In this document: one piece after another, positions 61,201-64,000 of the stretch
How the letters are laid out: each line of letters starts with the position of its first letter
Position numbering within the stretch: position 1 is the first letter of the stretch
DNA from: Acanthochlamys bracteata
Taxonomy: Eukaryota > Streptophyta > Magnoliopsida > Pandanales > Velloziaceae
Assembly (NCBI GenBank): GCA_019914995.1
Contig: CM034126.1
Span: forward strand, 10,235,001-10,299,000
DNA: 64,000 nucleotides
Direction: 5' to 3'
Notes under the pieces: model-generated
Database searches by the model: none
What the model was told of the DNA's origin: nothing
What the model saw: the letters and a program-made list of their open reading frames with translations, nothing else
Translations under genes and position numbers: made by a program

Positions 61201-62995
61201 GTTGATGAATCCGCAAGTTTTATTCATTAAAGGCGTGTTTTAATATAACCGAACTTTACTACCTCCTTTCAGATTTTAAATTTAAACTATTTTACTTGTT
61301 TTAATTACCACTCCAAATTTCATTTCTAGACTTTAGTTTTATAAAAACTTCACTCTAGATTTTGCTTTAAGTGTTTCAGTTACTGCTTTGAATTCTGCTT
61401 CTGCGAACTTCATTTCTCACTAAACTATATTTTACGAAATTCACTTTTGCCGACAATTAATAGACGCCCTAAAATAGCAAACTTGTTAACATTAGGTTCC
61501 TCACCTTCTTTGGTTTTTCAGTTCGACAAGTAGTTCGATGTTAAGTTTTTCTTTAAAAATCATGTTCTCCATCTGTTCTGCATATCCTAATTAAATACAA
61601 ATTTGAAATTCTATGTAATGACATAACTAATCTTTTGTGGTATCTCTTCTAGTTTGCGTTTCACTTAATAGATACTTATTATTATCTTTTCTTTTGATTT
61701 TCTAGCTTGATGTGATCTGCGCAACTAAAGGCACAGAAGCATGGATCCAGAAACTCAAGTGAGAAAACTTCTCTTTCTATGTATATATAAATAATAATTT
61801 TGCAAAATTTTCCTGCTTTTTGCTCTTTATGTTTGTGGAATGAGAATGATTTGTGTTCTATTTGGAAAAACAGATGGGATGGACTCAAAGGTTTCAATAA
61901 CAAAACAGAGCGGAAACCTCTATATTGTGAAGATGGAGGAGCTACAAAAGGCTTTGTCAAGTCATTCCGCAACCTGCACTTCTACTGGATCTTAGGAGCT
62001 GGCCATTTTGTGAGTTTCTCAATCAATTTTTCAATTAAAACCTTTGTGTTCAAGAGCCAGCCGCATTGCAAGTTGTTCTTACAAAGATTATTAATTGTAC
62101 GAAAATAAGTTTTACTACATGAAAGTGAAGTTCACAAAAAAATAGAGCTCGATGGTAGTAGAATTTAAAGTAATAATAAGACGCATGAATTAGAGTTTAG
62201 AGTTGAGATTAGTTGGTGTGAAAATAGAACCAGAATTCATAGTAATATTAAAATACATAAAATAATTCAACTCAAAATCTTTTAAAAAAATTAGAATTTG
62301 GTAATATTAAAATACGCTCTAAGAGTCGAGCACATAGTTGAGATCTATGATCAAATCAGATATTAAATCTAAGTTCGGACGAAAAAACACTGACAGCTTC
62401 TTATCGTTTAGATTTTTTTATTCCAGATACTTAGCAGAATCTAGAATCAACACACAAAAGTCTGGATGTCATGTGAAGGAATCCATTGATTCTCCTAGAT
62501 TAAATAAGACATACACGACCAAGTCTTCGTTGTTTGCTGACAACAAACCAATATCTTATTTCTTCATAGCGTCTCTTTTCTCTCAAAAACTATAATAAGC
62601 ATGGAATCTCTCTGCTATTGGAATCAAAATTTCAAGAAATTCGATTTGCATGACTAATTTATTTTCTCTATATAGAAATAACTTATAGTAGGACCAAATT
62701 TGCTACTGACCTCTTTTAGTGGAGACAAATCTTCTTCGGTAATGCTTTTCAAAGTGAAAAGATTTCCTGAAAAGTTCAAGTAAAACTGCTGTAGTTCAAG
62801 TAAAAGCTTTAAAGTTTGTTGCTAGCAGTTTTTAATTTCAATGACTAAACTTTGCTGTTGTCTTGTTAGGTACCAGCAGAACAGCCCTGTGTTGCATTGA
62901 AGATGATCGGCGAAATTACTCAATCTCCAGATGCTGCTTCTGCTGCTGCTCACTCTCAAATAAAACAACATTCAACACAGAAAAGAACAGAATAA
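58251..62995 (+). CDS. Serine carboxypeptidase-like protein, SCPL51 type
   Basis: Secreted or vacuolar S10-family hydrolase of 480 aa. Thirteen exons, all in phase: 58251-58395, 58519-58613, 58741-58848, 58945-59188, 59273-59316, 59448-59515, 59758-59863, 59946-60142, 60312-60381, 60643-60693, 61706-61758, 61874-62009, 62870-62995. Residues 1-31 form a signal peptide. WGYVEVRP and MFWWLYRSPQR near the N terminus, ILWLQGGPGASGVGLGNF (oxyanion region) and DNPVGTGYSF follow. The catalytic triad is intact: Ser in AESYGGKY, Asp in YNGQLDVIC, His in GAGHFVPAEQP. These features place it in the SCPL51 / retinoid-inducible carboxypeptidase branch, not the acyltransferase branch. The plant substrate is not known. 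The C terminus (SAAAHSQIKQHSTQKRTE) is polar. Introns 9 and 10 contain MITE-like elements. Confidence 0.95.
60419..60590. repeat. MITE-like element in SCPL intron 9
   Basis: Left end GTGTGTTTCTTTCATCC, right end GGGTGAAAAGAACACATCC, inverted with few mismatches. Inner blocks GACTTTCCCGCAAAA and TCGCTTTTGCGGGTG also pair. 172 bp, AT-rich centre, no ORF. It does not touch the splice sites. Confidence 0.65.
61231..61470. repeat. MITE-like element in SCPL intron 10
   Basis: Left end AGGCGTGTTTTAATAT, right end ATTAATAGACGCCCT, imperfect inverted repeats. 240 bp without an ORF. The ends resemble those at 5237-5465. Confidence 0.6.
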
Positions 62996-64000
62996 TGGAA
63001 AATTGTAATGACAAAAGTTGCTTACGTCGTTGAATGCAAAGGCATGCATCTCTTCTTGATGAATACAGAATTACATCCCGTGTAACATCTCATAAGAATC
63101 AATATAAATTCCCAAGTGGCAATAATTCCAAGTTTGCAAATGAAATAAAATAGTGGCAACAATTCAAAGTCATGGGAAACAGTGTATATTCCAAGTGGCA
63201 ACAATTCCAAGTATGATCAGGTCAACATAACGAACCAAAACTATACCAGTTTTTGAGAGGGACTGAACCAGTAAATGGTACTCGAGAGACATTTAACATT
63301 AAATTTTCTTCAGAAGTTCATAGTGCTGCTAGTTAATGTTTTTATCCTGGAAGCAGTAAAGATTGGTATTCACGAGACATAAAACCATTGCTACTTCATA
63401 AACTTCATAAAGAGCTAATAAAGTTTTTTGCCAGTTGCTTTGTTTGAAGTAAAACCTAAACATAACTTGGACTTTACTGTTTGCCATTAAAAAAGTATGG
63501 AACCGTACAGACTAAGATGTATGACAAAGATCAGTAATAAAAAATAGGAAAGGTAATTCATAGCAGCATACTAGTACGCACACCATCTGTCTCGGGACCT
63601 ATTTGATAAAACTATACAGTCTCAGAATTTAGAACCAGAATCCAGATTCTAGAATTTGAAATCTCCTAAATTTGAATTCTAAAATGTTTTAGTTCTCAAT
63701 AGTTAGAATCTATTATCAGAAAAGATACCATATATCTTTTCCAAACAATATTTATAAGTAAAAACTAAACTCAGCAAAATCAAACCGAACCAAATATTTT
63801 CTTCAACTTCCAAAAGAAATTCAAAATCCATAACAGTTTTCAATCGCCCTGCTTAAACATAACACTTTTAATCTCCCATTCTCCAAATGCGTTCAAAATC
63901 ATTACAACATATCTAAATGGACAGAGTTCATCCATCGTCCAGTAACGCCATAGGATGTGAGCATTGACAGGATTCATGTATAAATACAATAATATTCAAG
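62996..64000. other. SCPL 3' flank, window end
   Basis: An imperfect repeat of about 18 bp (AGTGGCAACAATTCCAAG and variants) occurs near 63114, 63152 and 63196. On the minus strand a frame of 62 codons there is driven by this repeat. No further gene recognised. Confidence 0.4.

Overview
The window is nuclear DNA from a flowering plant, most likely a eudicot. The evidence is AT-rich intergenic DNA, many small GT-AG introns, plant-only gene families (XTH, IRX7/FRA8, R2R3-MYB, plant LIM, SCPL) and plant-type mobile elements (Ty1/copia, a TRIM, MITE-like repeats). I cannot name the species.

The left part (about 1-25 kb) is repeat-rich. It holds a broken two-LIM gene (3958-5281), an R2R3-MYB gene of the LAF1/MYB18 type (9352-10996), a decayed Ty1/copia element (11319-15660) with short LTRs and a candidate target duplication, a compact TRIM (16303-16835) with matching 120-bp LTRs and a perfect 5-bp target duplication, and a broken intron-bearing copy of VPS24/CHMP3 (18790-21295). 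Between them lie several families of AT-rich, inverted-repeat elements.

The right part (about 25-63 kb) carries six genes whose spliced reading frames I could follow from ATG to stop with every intron phase matching. They are a group III-A xyloglucan endotransglucosylase/hydrolase (XTH31/32 type, 25068-26475, +), a long RING-WD40 E3 ligase of the RFWD3 family (27971-35659, -), an RD19/cathepsin-F-like cysteine protease (36516-38128, -), a MYND-finger protein with an MSS51-like C-terminal region (39880-47785, +), an IRX7/FRA8-type GT47 xylan glycosyltransferase (51307-53365, +) and a serine carboxypeptidase-like protein of the SCPL51 type (58251-62995, +). XTH and IRX7 both act on cell-wall hemicellulose, but I see no sign of a co-regulated cluster.

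The clean frames of these six genes and of the MYB gene act as an internal control. They make it unlikely that the many frameshifts and stops in the LIM and VPS24 copies are sequence errors. I found no prokaryote-type system, CRISPR array or clearly new gene system. The most unusual items are a family of three fold-back elements, two of them set beside TA/CA microsatellites; the complete TRIM; a 25-codon upstream ORF whose stop overlaps the IRX7 start codon; and the two multi-lesion pseudogenes.
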